DNA of 64,000 nucleotides from Apium graveolens (lineage: Eukaryota > Streptophyta > Magnoliopsida > Apiales > Apiaceae): assembly GCF_009905375.1 (NCBI RefSeq), contig NC_133649.1, forward strand, positions 220,995,380 to 221,059,379, given 5' to 3'. The position numbers and the translations under genes are program-made. How positions within the stretch are numbered: position 1 is the first letter of the stretch; each line of letters opens with the position of its first letter. The notes below the pieces were generated by a model. It saw nothing but the letters and a program-made list of their open reading frames with translations. It did no database searches and was not told the DNA's origin. Shown here piece by piece: positions 34,170-44,830 of the stretch.

Positions 34170-36768
34170 AAACCCTTAATGGTTAATTTATTAAAAATGG
34201 TGGAGCCGAGGGTACTCGAGTGACTTAAGTGAATCGTTAAGCGCAAAAGCGAACGTTAGGGTTCAATTGGTTAAAGTCTAGTTTCTTAAGCGACCGGGGT
34301 TTAATTCCGACTTATGTTGTTGTTCATAGGTTATCGGACCCACTCTAAGCTTAAGTCTACCCCGGAACACTCAGGCAAGTTTTCTACCCGTTATACTGTT
34401 GTGGTGATGTATATATGTATATGCATTATCTTGTGATAGATGCATGTTGGTTAATTAGAAAATTTTGCGATATATTGAAGCATGCTGAGATGGTATATAT
34501 ATGCATGTCTGTTTCGTAATCTGGTTATCTATCTGTTGATTTGAATGCTTATAAGTTGCATAATACCTATGTTAGAGATAAGCAGTAGTTGCGTATACCC
34601 TTAGGATAGGGGACCGAAAGGTGAACATTTTCTAAAATCGGGAGTCGATGTTCCCGAGTATATTATATATATATATATATATTGATATAGTTCAAAACTA
34701 TTAATCGAATAAGGTTTATTTGATAGCTTTATTTATTTAATGAATATTATTCTGAATATTCATTCGAGGACTTATGACTCCGCTTATTTATTTAATGAAT
34801 ATTACTTTGAATATTCATTCGAGGACTTATGACTCCGCTTATTTATTTAATGAATATTACTTTGAATATTCATTCGAGGACTTATGACTCGGTTTATTGT
34901 ATTTAATGAATATTACTTTGAATATTCATTTGAAGGCTTATGACTCCGTTTATTTTATTAATGAATATTATTTTGAATATTAATTCGAGGACTTATGACT
35001 CCGATTATTTACTAATTAATATTCTTTATTTTATTAAAGAATAATGTGTCGATAATCAAACTCACTTTTGATTACTCAAATAAAGATATTACTTTCGTAT
35101 AAGTATATCTTTGGTTATTTAATATTCATTTCAAGTATAAGTTTTACAACTTCTACTTCAATTATTTTTATAAAGATTATTCTTTAGGGGAATATTATTT
35201 AAATAATTATATTCAGATATTTTCTAATATATCGGGACTGATTTTTTTCATTAAATCAGCATTACTCCAAACATTCTTAAAAATGTTTTCGAGTCTTCAA
35301 AATGATTTTAAAAGTTTGAGCGGATCCCAAAACTCATTTTTATAGTTAAGATCTTCCTTTCGAAGGGGATTTAAATACTCGCTCAAAACTTGAGGGATTT
35401 GGCTCAGTGGTGTATTTTACATTCGCAACGAGGTTGCTGTTTTGATAAATGAATTGATTACTTACCCAACGTTCGGGAAGTAAGTCCATCTATTGAGTCG
35501 GCATAGCAACATGGGCTCAGTGGGCGTCTATGAAAGTGTAAGTGGCTCAGTGGGAGTCCATCAAATACGTAAGTGGCTGAGTGGCAGTCCAGCATAAGGT
35601 CCAATTGCGGCCAGGGTGATGACTAGTGGGGAATTTGTCCATCTACTAGTAGAAAAGGTTACCTATTTGTATCTTTGCCTGATCAGCAAGATATCAGGTT
35701 TATGCCAAGGTTTTCTCCTTTCCAAATTCATTGGATATTGCAACTCTGTTTATAATTTTCATAACAGAGGTTTTCAAGGAGTGTATGAAATGTATATATA
35801 TATAGGTGTATATATATATCGGGACTTAATGAAGTATCTCGTAACTTCATTATTTATAATGATATTTCAAGGATTGAATCTATTCAAGTCTTATCTTGTA
35901 GTCTCATCTGGGTGATGAACTTTTGAAACTGATTATAACTTGAACGGTGGTAGTTCAAGTAGTATTCAGATATAAGTATATTGGAGTATCTTGTAACTTC
36001 ATCTTTTAAACTTATATCTAGTAAATGATTATCTTGTGCATGTCAAAGATTTTCGGAAAAAATGTTGAGACAAGGTTAGATATATGAGATCACCTTGCAA
36101 CGATATTTTATACCGTTATAAATGGGAACTCTGTGTATATTATACATGTCAGAGGATTTCAAAGATTGTGAAAAGTATATATGTATATATATACTGAATA
36201 TTTTGCGATTTGGTCGCGTTAAGATATCAGCTTGGTTCATTTCTTCTTGACCAAGACTTTCATGTGTACTATGAGAATTCTCATATATTGTTAATTATTA
36301 TACATATTATTTTGGTGGGCTTGTTGTTCACCCTTGCTTTCTTCTTTCATCACACAACATCAGATAGACAAGATGAACAGGACCAAGCTCCCAATTCGCG
36401 AGCGGATAGGAAACGTTCTGCAGTTTCCTATAGGCGTTGATGTCGTTGTAGCTGAGGTAGGAACTACCAATAGGCTAGGCTTTCAACTCTTGATGTACCA
36501 AACTTATGTATCTTTATGAATTGTAATAATGACAAAGAAATGTAAATTTATTCAGAAACCCTTTTAAGGTGTAATGGCATATAATTGTGGAATAAAATGA
36601 CTCGTGTTATTTTTGGATATTCATCTCTGAGACTATAACTTCTGGTGTGTGTGTTTATTGTGGGGTCACAGTACAGAGTAGTTGATGGTTTATTAAGATT
36701 GGGTGTTATTAAGGGAAATGGAACTCGTGACAACCCGGATCCCCGACCCCAGATTTGGGGGTGTTACA
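34170..36768 (+). repeat. Element C: 3' LTR, second part
   Basis: AAACC is repeated at 34170-34174 as the target duplication of D; the sequence then continues CTTAATGGTTAATTTATT exactly as at 9088 in the 5' LTR. It includes the five-unit 56-bp array (34737-35010), the triple repeat (35514-35600) and the small ORF (36373-36519), and ends GGTGTTACA at 36768. Confidence 0.92.
36373..36519 (+). CDS. Small ORF near LTR 3' end (C, 3' LTR copy)
   Basis: This is the same 48-residue frame as at 11276 (MNRTKLPIRERIGNVLQFP), with a few substitutions and no stop. A second, longer frame at 36210-36440 (with the hydrophobic run IIHIILVGLLFTLAFFF) overlaps it but is closed by a stop in the 5' LTR copy. Confidence 0.3.
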   Translation: MNRTKLPIRERIGNVLQFPIGVDVVVAEVGTTNRLGFQLLMYQTYVSL

Positions 36769-36769
36769 G

Positions 36770-37439
36770 AAAGCCTAAGAGAGTAAAGCCTACAAAGAAA
36801 GTGGAAGTCACTGAAAGGGCCATCTGGAACTGTTTCAAGCAATCTGACTTTCTATCTTTAAATTGGTGCATCTCAGATGAAGACCATTTTCAACAACTTG
36901 TTGAGGAAATAGTCAAATTTTGGATTGTATCTCTTAGGGAAGTTAGAATTTTCTATGAAGATGGTTCATTCACCTTTCTTAGCATCAAATTAATGGACTC
37001 TCTTTCAACCACGGAAATTAAGAGAATAATAAGCTTGGTAAAGGACAAGGATACTTCTACAAGGGCATGGAGATCAGTTCTAGCTGAATGGTTGATTGAA
37101 ATGGAGGAAATAAAGAAAAGAGAAGAGGTTGAAGCTAAAGAGAGAATGAGGAAGTATGATGAAGAAATAGAGATGTACATAAAAAGATCTGAAGAGTTGA
37201 AAGCAAAAGGAATGAGTGGAATCTATAAAGATGGAAAATTTCTCAACATAAAAGCTGGTACATTTTCAAGATTCAGGATTGATTTACTGGATAAAGGTTA
37301 CTCAAAAACAGCAAGACAGGAACTCATAGAAGCTCTTAGTGGTACACCTATTATAGAAGAACTTGAAATTCTTGATTACTTAAAGGACCTACAAAGAAAA
37401 CAAGTTGATGTAAACACTCTCTTTACCAGACACTTGTAG
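36770..37439 (+). pseudogene. Element A: env-position ORF, C-terminal part
   Basis: From just after the C insertion to the stop at 37437, about 222 codons are open. The product begins Lys-rich, has a globular-looking block (VTERAIWNCFKQSDFLSLNW, then REVRIFYEDGSFTFLSIKL), then a strongly charged coiled coil (about 37098-37210, EEIKKREEVEAKERMRKYDE), and ends with a helical region. No transmembrane segment is visible. An open frame that starts further upstream, at 36645, is an artefact, because its beginning is the LTR of C. Such ORFs occur downstream of pol in plant Sirevirus-like copies; function is unknown. The coding end lies about 140 bases before the polypurine tract. Confidence 0.6.
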
Positions 37440-37580
37440 CCATTAAACTCTGTAAATTTCCTAATGTACAAATAGCTGTAATTTAATCAAGCTTTGTGTA
37501 TCAATTTAATTTTTCACCTTTTTAAACTTGGGATTAGTCTTTTTAATAGGAATGAATTTGTGTTAAGTAATCTTCTCACA

Positions 37581-37593
37581 AATTGGGGGAGAT
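37581..37593 (+). promoter_or_regulatory. Element A: polypurine tract
   Basis: AATTGGGGGAGAT directly precedes the TG of the LTR at 37594, the normal site of plus-strand priming. It confirms plus orientation and the LTR start. Confidence 0.85.
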
Positions 37594-37889
37594 TGTTGTG
37601 CAAGAATGCCTATACCTTAACAATACTAAGACAATTTGTCAACCCTAAGTAAGTTGTATTGTTATCTTAGTTTGTATTTTGTACTTGTAACATTTTAAAG
37701 TCTGTAAAAATGAAAAGGAACAGACTGGAGTCTTTTTCCTGAAATAGTATCAAGCCTAAGGATTCTATCTGGAAGAAGATCAAGGTGATCATGCCTCAGA
37801 ATAATTTTGAAGAAGCTTGGAGTTGAATAAATTTGTTTGGTTAAAAATACTTAAAGTCAAGATCTCTACAAATCACAGATTTAGTGTTA

Positions 37890-38265
37890 TAGAGAAGTCA
37901 TTCGAGAACTCCAAATGACTTATCGAGAAGTCAGGAAAGCTACTGGAGAACTCAAAGAGATATCGACAAGTCAAGAAGACATGAAGGTTGGAGATATCGA
38001 CAAGACATTTCTTCACTAGAGAACTCAGAGTTATCAACAAGTCTACATTCATTAGAGAACTCTGAGTTATCGATAAGTCAAAGTCCACTAGAGAACTCAG
38101 AGATATCGATAAGTCAAAATTCACTAGAGAACTCTAAGATGTCGACAAGTCAAAGTGAAGGCACGATGCTGAGAGATCTCGACAAGCTAAAGTTTCATTC
38201 GAGAACTCACAGACCTCTATAAGTCAAATTCACTAGAGCATTAGAGATATCGATAAGTCATTATA
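37890..38265 (+). repeat. Imperfect ~35-bp tandem repeat array in LTR of A
   Basis: Eight to ten degenerate units follow the pattern CACTAGAGAACTC, then AGATATCGATAAGTC, then a short A-rich spacer. The best copies are at 38014-38150. Each unit contains two small palindromes, GAG-AA-CTC and GATATC/ATCGAT. An ORF on the opposite strand (37873-38124) exists only because of this repetition. Confidence 0.8.
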
Positions 38266-38400
38266 CTTATCAAGATGTCAAGATCTCTATATGCCTAATT
38301 GGAGATCTCGAGTGAAATTCTTAAAGTACAAAATCACAGACCAGTTCAATATTCAAGATAAACAATCAAAAAATAATCCAAACAGCTGGATTGATAAGTC

Positions 38401-38408
38401 TATAAAAA
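38401..38408 (+). promoter_or_regulatory. Element A: putative TATA box in LTR
   Basis: TATAAAAAGC follows the repeat array by about 140 bases and lies 500 bases before the LTR end, consistent with a U3 promoter. This is motif-based only. Confidence 0.5.
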
Positions 38409-38907
38409 GCAGCTTGAAGAATGTGCAAGATCAATGGTGAAGATTAACTGACAAAGGAAGATCAAGATAATCACAGGATGCTAAAGATATGCTAAGCCAG
38501 AAATGGAAGAATTACTTTTCAATAAATAGAAATGACAAAACAGTTTAGAAAAGCTAATAGCATGTCTTATTATACACTGTGTAAACCAGCATTTAACTGA
38601 ATTATAAAGTTAACACTGGTCCTTTAGTCAGTTGTAACAATCTAGATAGAAAATCTTGTAATTCTCTCAAGAAGAAGCTAAGCTCTTTAAACAAAAGAGC
38701 CTAGAAATTTTGTAGGAAAACATTCTTGATTTTTAATATAAAAATTGAGTTTTAAAAAGATTGTGTTCTTGTTTATTGCATGTTTATTTACTGCATTAAC
38801 ACATCTTCTCTACAGATTAAATTTACTTTTTTCAACCAAAAACATTCAAAAAAGCTCAAAAACAGTAAAAAACATTCACCCCCCTGTGTGTTATTCATTA
38901 CCTAACA

Positions 38908-41900
38908 AGGTAGACATGACATATATTATAATGTTAACTTTACATTAATACTAAAGTCTTGTAATACTCAATTTTAAGTTGTTGGATATATTAACTGAGA
39001 AATGTATAGTATGAATGTTATAATTTGTGAAGGTAATATCCTTGCAGAAATCAGAATATTAGTACTTTAATTTGAATAATTTGAGTACTTGTAGTAGCTA
39101 GTGTTGACATCACTACTATTTTCACTTTTGTTACTCCAAGAACCTTCCTGAATTTCTCTATTGAAGTTGATAGTCATATTCTCATGGTATAAAATGGGAG
39201 AATTTCGTTAAGAGTAATTTATTAAGAGTAGAATTTAATATCATCAATATATAAAATTTATTTCCTACATAATTATAGAAAATTATTACTTGTAATGTTA
39301 TACCTCTCCGTCCAGTTTCTTGTCCTTAGACCAAGGGGAATCATTAACATCCTTACGAGCATCATATTTTGTCTTGAGAATATTCAAGTCTCTCTCTAAT
39401 TGCTTAGTCTTCCAGCAAGCCCTCATGTTCTCCATCCAAATAGTAATTTGTCTAGATTGTAGTCCTAAAGACCTAGCCAACTATATTTTCCTCTCAGGTT
39501 TAAGCTTGTTACCAAACTAAAAACTCTTCTCAAGTGGCTTGGAGACCAAATAGGTGCCTTCTCCGCTGAATGATCATACTAATTTCACAATTCATATCGG
39601 AATTTTTTAAAACAAACTAAAAACATGTAGTTTTAGAACACCCCTTTTGACAAATTTGGAGAATGGTTTTTTACACTTGGACTATGAATCATACACTATG
39701 TCAATGTAAATAATTAAATTATACTACTTCAAACATGTTTCACATCAGCAATATATACTAATCACATTGTTTTCAAATATTTAATAAAATATATGACCAG
39801 TTAGTGAAGACCTTGAAGGCATAATTTGCAAGTTTGGCCTTAAAAGAGTAACATAGATGTTTTGTTGGTGAGTGAAGCTTGTTGCACCTATCAAACAAAT
39901 TCAAAGATCAGTAGAATGGAAGTCAAACTCTCCAGGAGCATAATTATTAAATAAATCAAAGGTTATATGAATACGTGCACACAAAAGCTCTACATCAAGT
40001 GATAGTAATTGCAAGTTCTGTTTCACACAACAGAGTTTGCAGTGAGGAAGGTTCCGGTCTGTATGAAATAAAAAGTTATAATAATGTGGTCAGTTGACTA
40101 GAAGAAAGTAAGATGCAGGTAGCGAGATATTATGGAAGACTTAGTATATAGTTTAAAGCTTCTGGAAAAAAGATTAAATGAAGAATAAGCATGTAAATGG
40201 TGGGAAAGATAATTTAAAATTTGCAAACTCTCTTGATCTCCCATATTTAAAATATGTTATAAAAAATATTATTTTCAAAAATCATATGAAACAAACATTA
40301 GTTAAAATTTTACATATATATTTATCTGCTAATAAATGTCTAAAATACAATTCTCTCATTATTCCATTAATTATTATGATCTGTCTATCACTCCCACAAC
40401 TTTTTTTTCTTTTACTCAACGACTACCAAAATCTTTATAAAAAAAGAAGCAACTGATTTTAGTTCTCTCTCTAATCTTTATTGGACTAATATATTCCTTA
40501 CTGATTTATACCATATAGCTAGATCCTTTTCATAGGCCATTTTCAGGACTTTTCGAATTTGTTATATTAAACATTTTTTACCGGACAATTTGGACTTCCA
40601 TACTTCACTTTCTGTTTCTATTTTACTTAATATTTATTTTCACCTCAAACTTGTCGCATGTTGTGTTATGGAGAAATAAACATAAATAAACTAAAATTAT
40701 TTCTTATCAGGCTTACCTCATGAAATAGTTTAGACACATACAGCGCGCATATAGAGATGTTACCACTGCTGTCTTCCTAACAATCATGTTTGTGCTTACG
40801 TAGGGGCAACCTACTAAGCTACATAAGAAGCGAAAATATGTTATCCAAGCGGGAAAAAAAAGATTTTTACCTTCCCAAGCCAATATAATATCCCATTAAT
40901 AAACTTGCAAGTTGAAACATGATAATCCAGGTAATTACTAAATGCTGCACAAATGGAGTTGTTGGCAAACATATTAAATATCATCCCACCAGCAATATGC
41001 TAAATTCTGGTCTATGTTCTATACCTTTAAAAGTTTATATTCCTTTAACTTCCCTTCTTTTTGCTCATCTGCCTCCATCTAACTCCTGCAAGAAAAGAGA
41101 AATCTATCCATTTAAATATCTAAATACTTATGATTTATATATATCTTTCATGTAAAAAACTGGAATAGTTCTTGTTCAACAAAATTAAATCCTTTTCAAG
41201 GATTTTCAACTTACAGAAAATAAGGCTTACACATTCAGAATTTGTTTAATTTGTGATGAAATATGGCTATATGCAAGCATTTCTGATTCTATTGATTCGT
41301 GATGAAATAGCAGGCAATAGGAAATTATGATCTTGCAGTATAACAATAAATGACCATTTTATGTAATTTTAGTTACAAATAGAGCCGAAATACAAACATA
41401 CATAATATCAATAAATGTACACTCATTAACTTTATACTATAACCGAAATACATACAATGGCAGATCTGTACCTTATCAAATAGAGCCGAGATATCTTATT
41501 CCACTTCATCATCTTTCATATTAATACCATTCTGCAAGAAAATAAAAAAAATCAAAATGGAGTTATTTAGATCTAACATCAAACAGTTGGAGTGCAAAAC
41601 TTAAGTTTTTACAAAATCAAAAAATTAATTGAATCATGATGAGAATAAAAGGGCGCTCGATTGTGCATTCCAGTCGCAATCGAAATATATCAAAAGATTC
41701 ACGAAAAATAATAACAAAACAGTATATGAAAAAACAATGATAACATGAGCATACTTTTAAATCACTAATGTAATACAATGATTAAACGTTTCTCATAAGC
41801 AGCCATTGGTACTCATCTGCAAAATAACCATTCAAAATTGTGAAATTGTGAGTATCATATAAGCAAGGAAATCAAATACATGGATAAATATATATGTATA

Positions 41901-43640
41901 TATATATTACTTATTCACAAAGATAATAGAGAAAAAACTGTGAGAGATAATACAGATTCATGAATTTGAATATTTTGGAAAGATAAAATTGATACAATAA
42001 TATGGCTCTGATTTTAATTTAAAAAAAATTGAACGTAGTATTCAGTCAGGGAAGTGTATAGATGGATATGTGAGGTTAGTTTTTTTATGTGTTAAGATGG
42101 ATTTAACTATGAAAGATTCATTGATATGTGTATAATATACAGTTTTATGTCAAAAAAAAAAATAAAGTGGGTCATGGATCATGGGTCATGGGTAAATTAG
42201 TGGGTAAATCTTATATGGGTAATAGTAGCCTTTAAGATAATATAAATATAAATTTTGGTTGGTTAAGATTTATAATAATTAACAATTTAAAATTTTAATA
42301 TTATTTACATTATATAAATTTATAATTCTTATATATTTGCAATACTTAGTTAATTAATTTCATTAAATATGTTAAAAATTTAGTATCATGAATATATGAC
42401 TGATAAGTTTAGGTATTTATGAAGTTTAGGTGAAGGTGCATATGACAATTTTTATTTAAAAATATTAATTTGTTTGGTTAAGATTTTTATTATTAAAAAT
42501 ATATTTAATGTATTGATGATTTTGTTTAATTTATAATTTTTCAGACATAACAGTTTGCTACGTTTGATTTGTTAAACATAACTCATTTAGCATATTTTAA
42601 TTTTTAAGACGTTACGGTTATTATTATTGGAGTTAGGTGTTTGGTTTGTAAGAAAAGCATATGGGACCAATATTTTTTAAAGTTCACTGTGGAAATCGAA
42701 CTTAAAAAATAATGGTCACATTTTCTATGAAAACCAAATAAACCAAACTAAAAATACCCATTATAAACCGCTTAGAACGGTGTCTAGTTGGTGAAATTAA
42801 GATGTAAACATATCCGGTGTAAACCGGACATAATTTTTAAGTCCGGTTTTCAGAGGATATGGGACCAGTATTTTTGCGCATCCGAAAAGCATGGCAATGC
42901 AAGGCAAGTATCAATTAGGTGCGATTATGCACAGGGGAGAGAGATCCATTGATGTACGTGTATGTCAATCATCATGGGTGGCTATTTGGTATTTGCTTTA
43001 TAAAGAAAACACACTTAGTATTATTCGTTTGCAGAAAAAGACATCTGCTTCTGATGTGCAAACTCGAAAATTGTGTCCAAATAAAATTCTCCCTGCGTTC
43101 TTACATACAACGTCATAAGTGGAGCAAAGAAGACGAGTGTTGGGTATGAGATTAATGGTCACGTTGTGCTTACATTGATGGTAGAAAAAAAGTTGCAAAG
43201 TTGAGATAGAGATAGAAGTTGGGTTTTTCTTCTCACGGTTACAAAATGTATTTGTGTATCATCACAAGTTTTTGATTTAGATCGAATAATAAGAAATTGG
43301 AGACCGAAAGAGACTATCAATTATTTATCCCCTTTCACGGATCCAGAATCATATGGGTTTCGATGAACAATTTTGTGAATCATTTTGGACATGGGGTTGT
43401 CGGGGATATTTATACAGTTCAAGGTAAGTCTCATGTGAAAAATGTAATGGGATAAGGTAATATTAATATTATATCTATCACACATATTTCATTTATTTCT
43501 TACTAAGCGGGGGTATTCACGGAAACAGCTCCCTTATTTTTAGGATAAGGACATGGTCTGAGTAAATCTTACCATGCTCAGATATCATTCTAAACCATTT
43601 ATATACTGGATATGTTTGGTCTGATATGTTTGGTCTGATT
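38908..43640. other. AT-rich intergenic sequence
   Basis: This 4.7-kb stretch has no frame with a recognisable domain apart from the HD-ZIP remnant. It includes homopolymer and AT runs (for example 41895-41915) and a small inverted repeat TCCGGTGTAAACCGGA near 42815. Short ORFs at 40178-40456 and 42891-43149 look random. Confidence 0.6.
39300..39570 (-). pseudogene. HD-ZIP class I homeobox exon remnant
   Basis: The minus strand reads LEKSF, stop, FGNKLKPERKI, stop, [15 protein letters not shown], then [16 protein letters not shown] and a leucine-zipper-like tail. This matches helices 1-3 of plant HD-ZIP I homeodomains (LEKSFE, NKLEPERK, LARxLGLQPRQ, IWFQNRRARWKTKQLE). The stops replace Glu and Gln codons, and WFQNRRAR has decayed to WMENMRAC; the DNA-contacting Asn of helix 3 is retained. 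Upstream, a fragment AEKAPIWSP in another frame may be the basic region before helix 1. The block ends at AG/GTATAAC near 39303, which looks like a splice donor. The remnant therefore looks like a gene fragment still with an exon edge, not a retrocopy. It once encoded a transcription factor; it cannot now. Confidence 0.75.
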
Positions 43641-43644
43641 TAAT

Positions 43645-44830
43645 TTATTTTCTTTGTAAGACGTAATACTTAACTAACAATAATGCTGGAAAATCACCTG
43701 TAGAAATACCAACCTCTGAAGTATGTTCATTTAGATGAGGTCCAATAAAAGGTGGGCCCATGATAGCAGTATTTGGGCCTATAGTTGATGGATCCTCTCG
43801 AATTATTTTAAGTTCATTAAATTTCAGCCCAATATTCTCTTCCTCAGTAAGCCCATACAACATGTTTGAATTTATTGTGAATCCCGCTAATTTCTTCTCC
43901 GGATTAATAGCCCTAGAGTCTGCATTAACAACCCTCCTAGAATTACTCTCCCTAATTATCTGCCAACCTTCATTCGAATGATTATCCTCCCGAAAATTGT
44001 GGTAGTTAGTTTCTCCACCAATCTTTGCTTCCCACGTGGCATCACCCTAATCCCTGAGCCACCGGCTCTGACTTTGGTTCGCCACCCTTCATGGTGGCAC
44101 CTTCAACCACAGCCCCCATTCCTTCTCTCCTTCTGTCCCCCTCCTATCAATAAAACATCTACAGAAACGTTCAGTGTGAGAAACTAGACCACATAGAAAA
44201 CAAAATTATCCCAACCTCTCATACTTGCATGACACTGTAAACTTCGTACCATCTTTCTTGACAATTTTCTTTTTCCTCTTGAGTGGTTTCCTAAAGTCCA
44301 GCCTGATTCCCACCCTCATGCATTCACGCCAAATCGAAGTATTGTTCTTAACGTCATACTACAAGAACTCTCCCATGAAATTCCCCAGTTACTTACCTAC
44401 AGCCTCTGACATAAAACCCATTGGTAAATCGAGTATCTGTATCCAAATGTTAACATACCATAGTGGGACTCGAATTGGATTTTCATTTGTAGCCACTGGT
44501 TCCATAGCTATCATGACATTGTCAAACATCCAAGGACCTCCCTTTATGACCCATTGCATATCCTCTTTATGAAAGAACTGAAAAAGATAAATACCATGCT
44601 CCAACTCCTTTATGCTAATCCCCCATCGTAGGCTTCCAGATGTCTGCCATTTTTGTTTTCATTGCCCTTGAGTTGATCATCTTCTCTGTGAGAAATCGAC
44701 CCACCAAGCATAACTCGAACCTGTTTGTCGCATCCTCTACATCCTCATCAAATAAAAAAGCTTTCATTTTCCTCCTCTTCAATATCAAGATTAGCCATTT
44801 GAACATCTAAATCATGATATCGCGCCATTG
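43645..44830 (-). pseudogene. LINE ORF1-like gene: DUF4283 and CCHC zinc knuckle
   Basis: The minus strand opens at about 44830 (MARYHDLDVQMANLDI), shifts frame in an A-rich run near 44755 and continues with a DUF4283 domain (NRFELCLVGRFLTEK at 44725; YLFQFFHKEDMQWVIKGGPW; MFDNVMIAMEPV). Near 44255-44165 it reads KFTVSCKYERLG, then CFLCGLVSHTERFC, the CCHC knuckle that follows DUF4283 in plant LINE ORF1 proteins. Stops and shifts are present. ORF1 would bind LINE RNA. It lies divergently from ORF2, which is unusual because LINE ORF1 and ORF2 are normally co-oriented. Confidence 0.75.

Larger units (their letters stand above)
7490..36768 (+). mobile_element. Element C: degenerate Tekay-type Ty3/gypsy chromovirus, interrupted by D
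   Basis: C has LTRs with TGTAATAACC...GGTGTTACA ends, a primer site, a decayed internal region of about 5.6 kb and a polypurine tract. The 5' LTR is 4182 bp; the 3' LTR (17248-18693 plus 34170-36768) is split by element D. Compared with D, the internal part is shorter and its domain blocks are out of order: acidic leader, RNase H, gag, unresolved sequence, integrase end. It cannot encode proteins, so it moved with help from another element or decayed and rearranged after insertion. Confidence 0.85.
5437..38907 (+). mobile_element. Element A: 3' end of a Sirevirus-like copia element, split by nested insertions
   Basis: Two plus-strand segments, 5437-7489 and 36769-38907, form one interrupted unit: an env-position reading frame, a polypurine tract and a 3' LTR. 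The frame on the left (to 7489) and on the right (from 36770) is of the same Lys-rich character and is split by Tekay element C. The bases flanking C are AAAAG on the left and GAAAG on the right, an imperfect 5-bp duplication. Gag-pol of A is not in the window and should lie left of element B. A is the outermost and therefore oldest layer of the nest. Confidence 0.75.
37594..38907 (+). repeat. Element A: 3' LTR, 1314 bp
   Basis: The LTR starts TGTTGTGCAAGAATG and ends ATTACCTAACA, resembling the ends of the LTR of B (TGTTGTGCATATG, GACTAACA). It holds an array of about 35-bp units (37890-38265) and a TATA box at 38401. The five bases after the end, AGGTA, are the candidate target duplication; the other copy is outside the window. 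Confidence 0.8.

Noticed and set aside
36645..36769. Upstream 41-codon extension of the A env-position ORF
   Set aside because: These codons lie in the 3' LTR of element C and join the A frame only because of the insertion.
37873..38124. Minus-strand ORF with repeated Leu/Ser/Asp pattern
   Set aside because: It is the antisense of the LTR repeat array of element A; the periodic protein simply reflects the DNA repeat.
37890..38265. Regular ~35-bp repeats looking like a CRISPR array
   Set aside because: Units are imperfect and directly tandem with short spacers, lie inside a plant LTR between TG and CA ends, and no cas-like gene is present.
40178..41155. ORFs of 92 and 78 codons in AT-rich intergenic DNA
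   Set aside because: Composition follows the AT-rich background, no domain or homolog is recognisable, and no promoter or neighbouring exon is seen.
42891..43149. Two overlapping plus-strand ORFs of about 75 codons
   Set aside because: They overlap in different frames with no recognisable motif; neither looks like a host exon.
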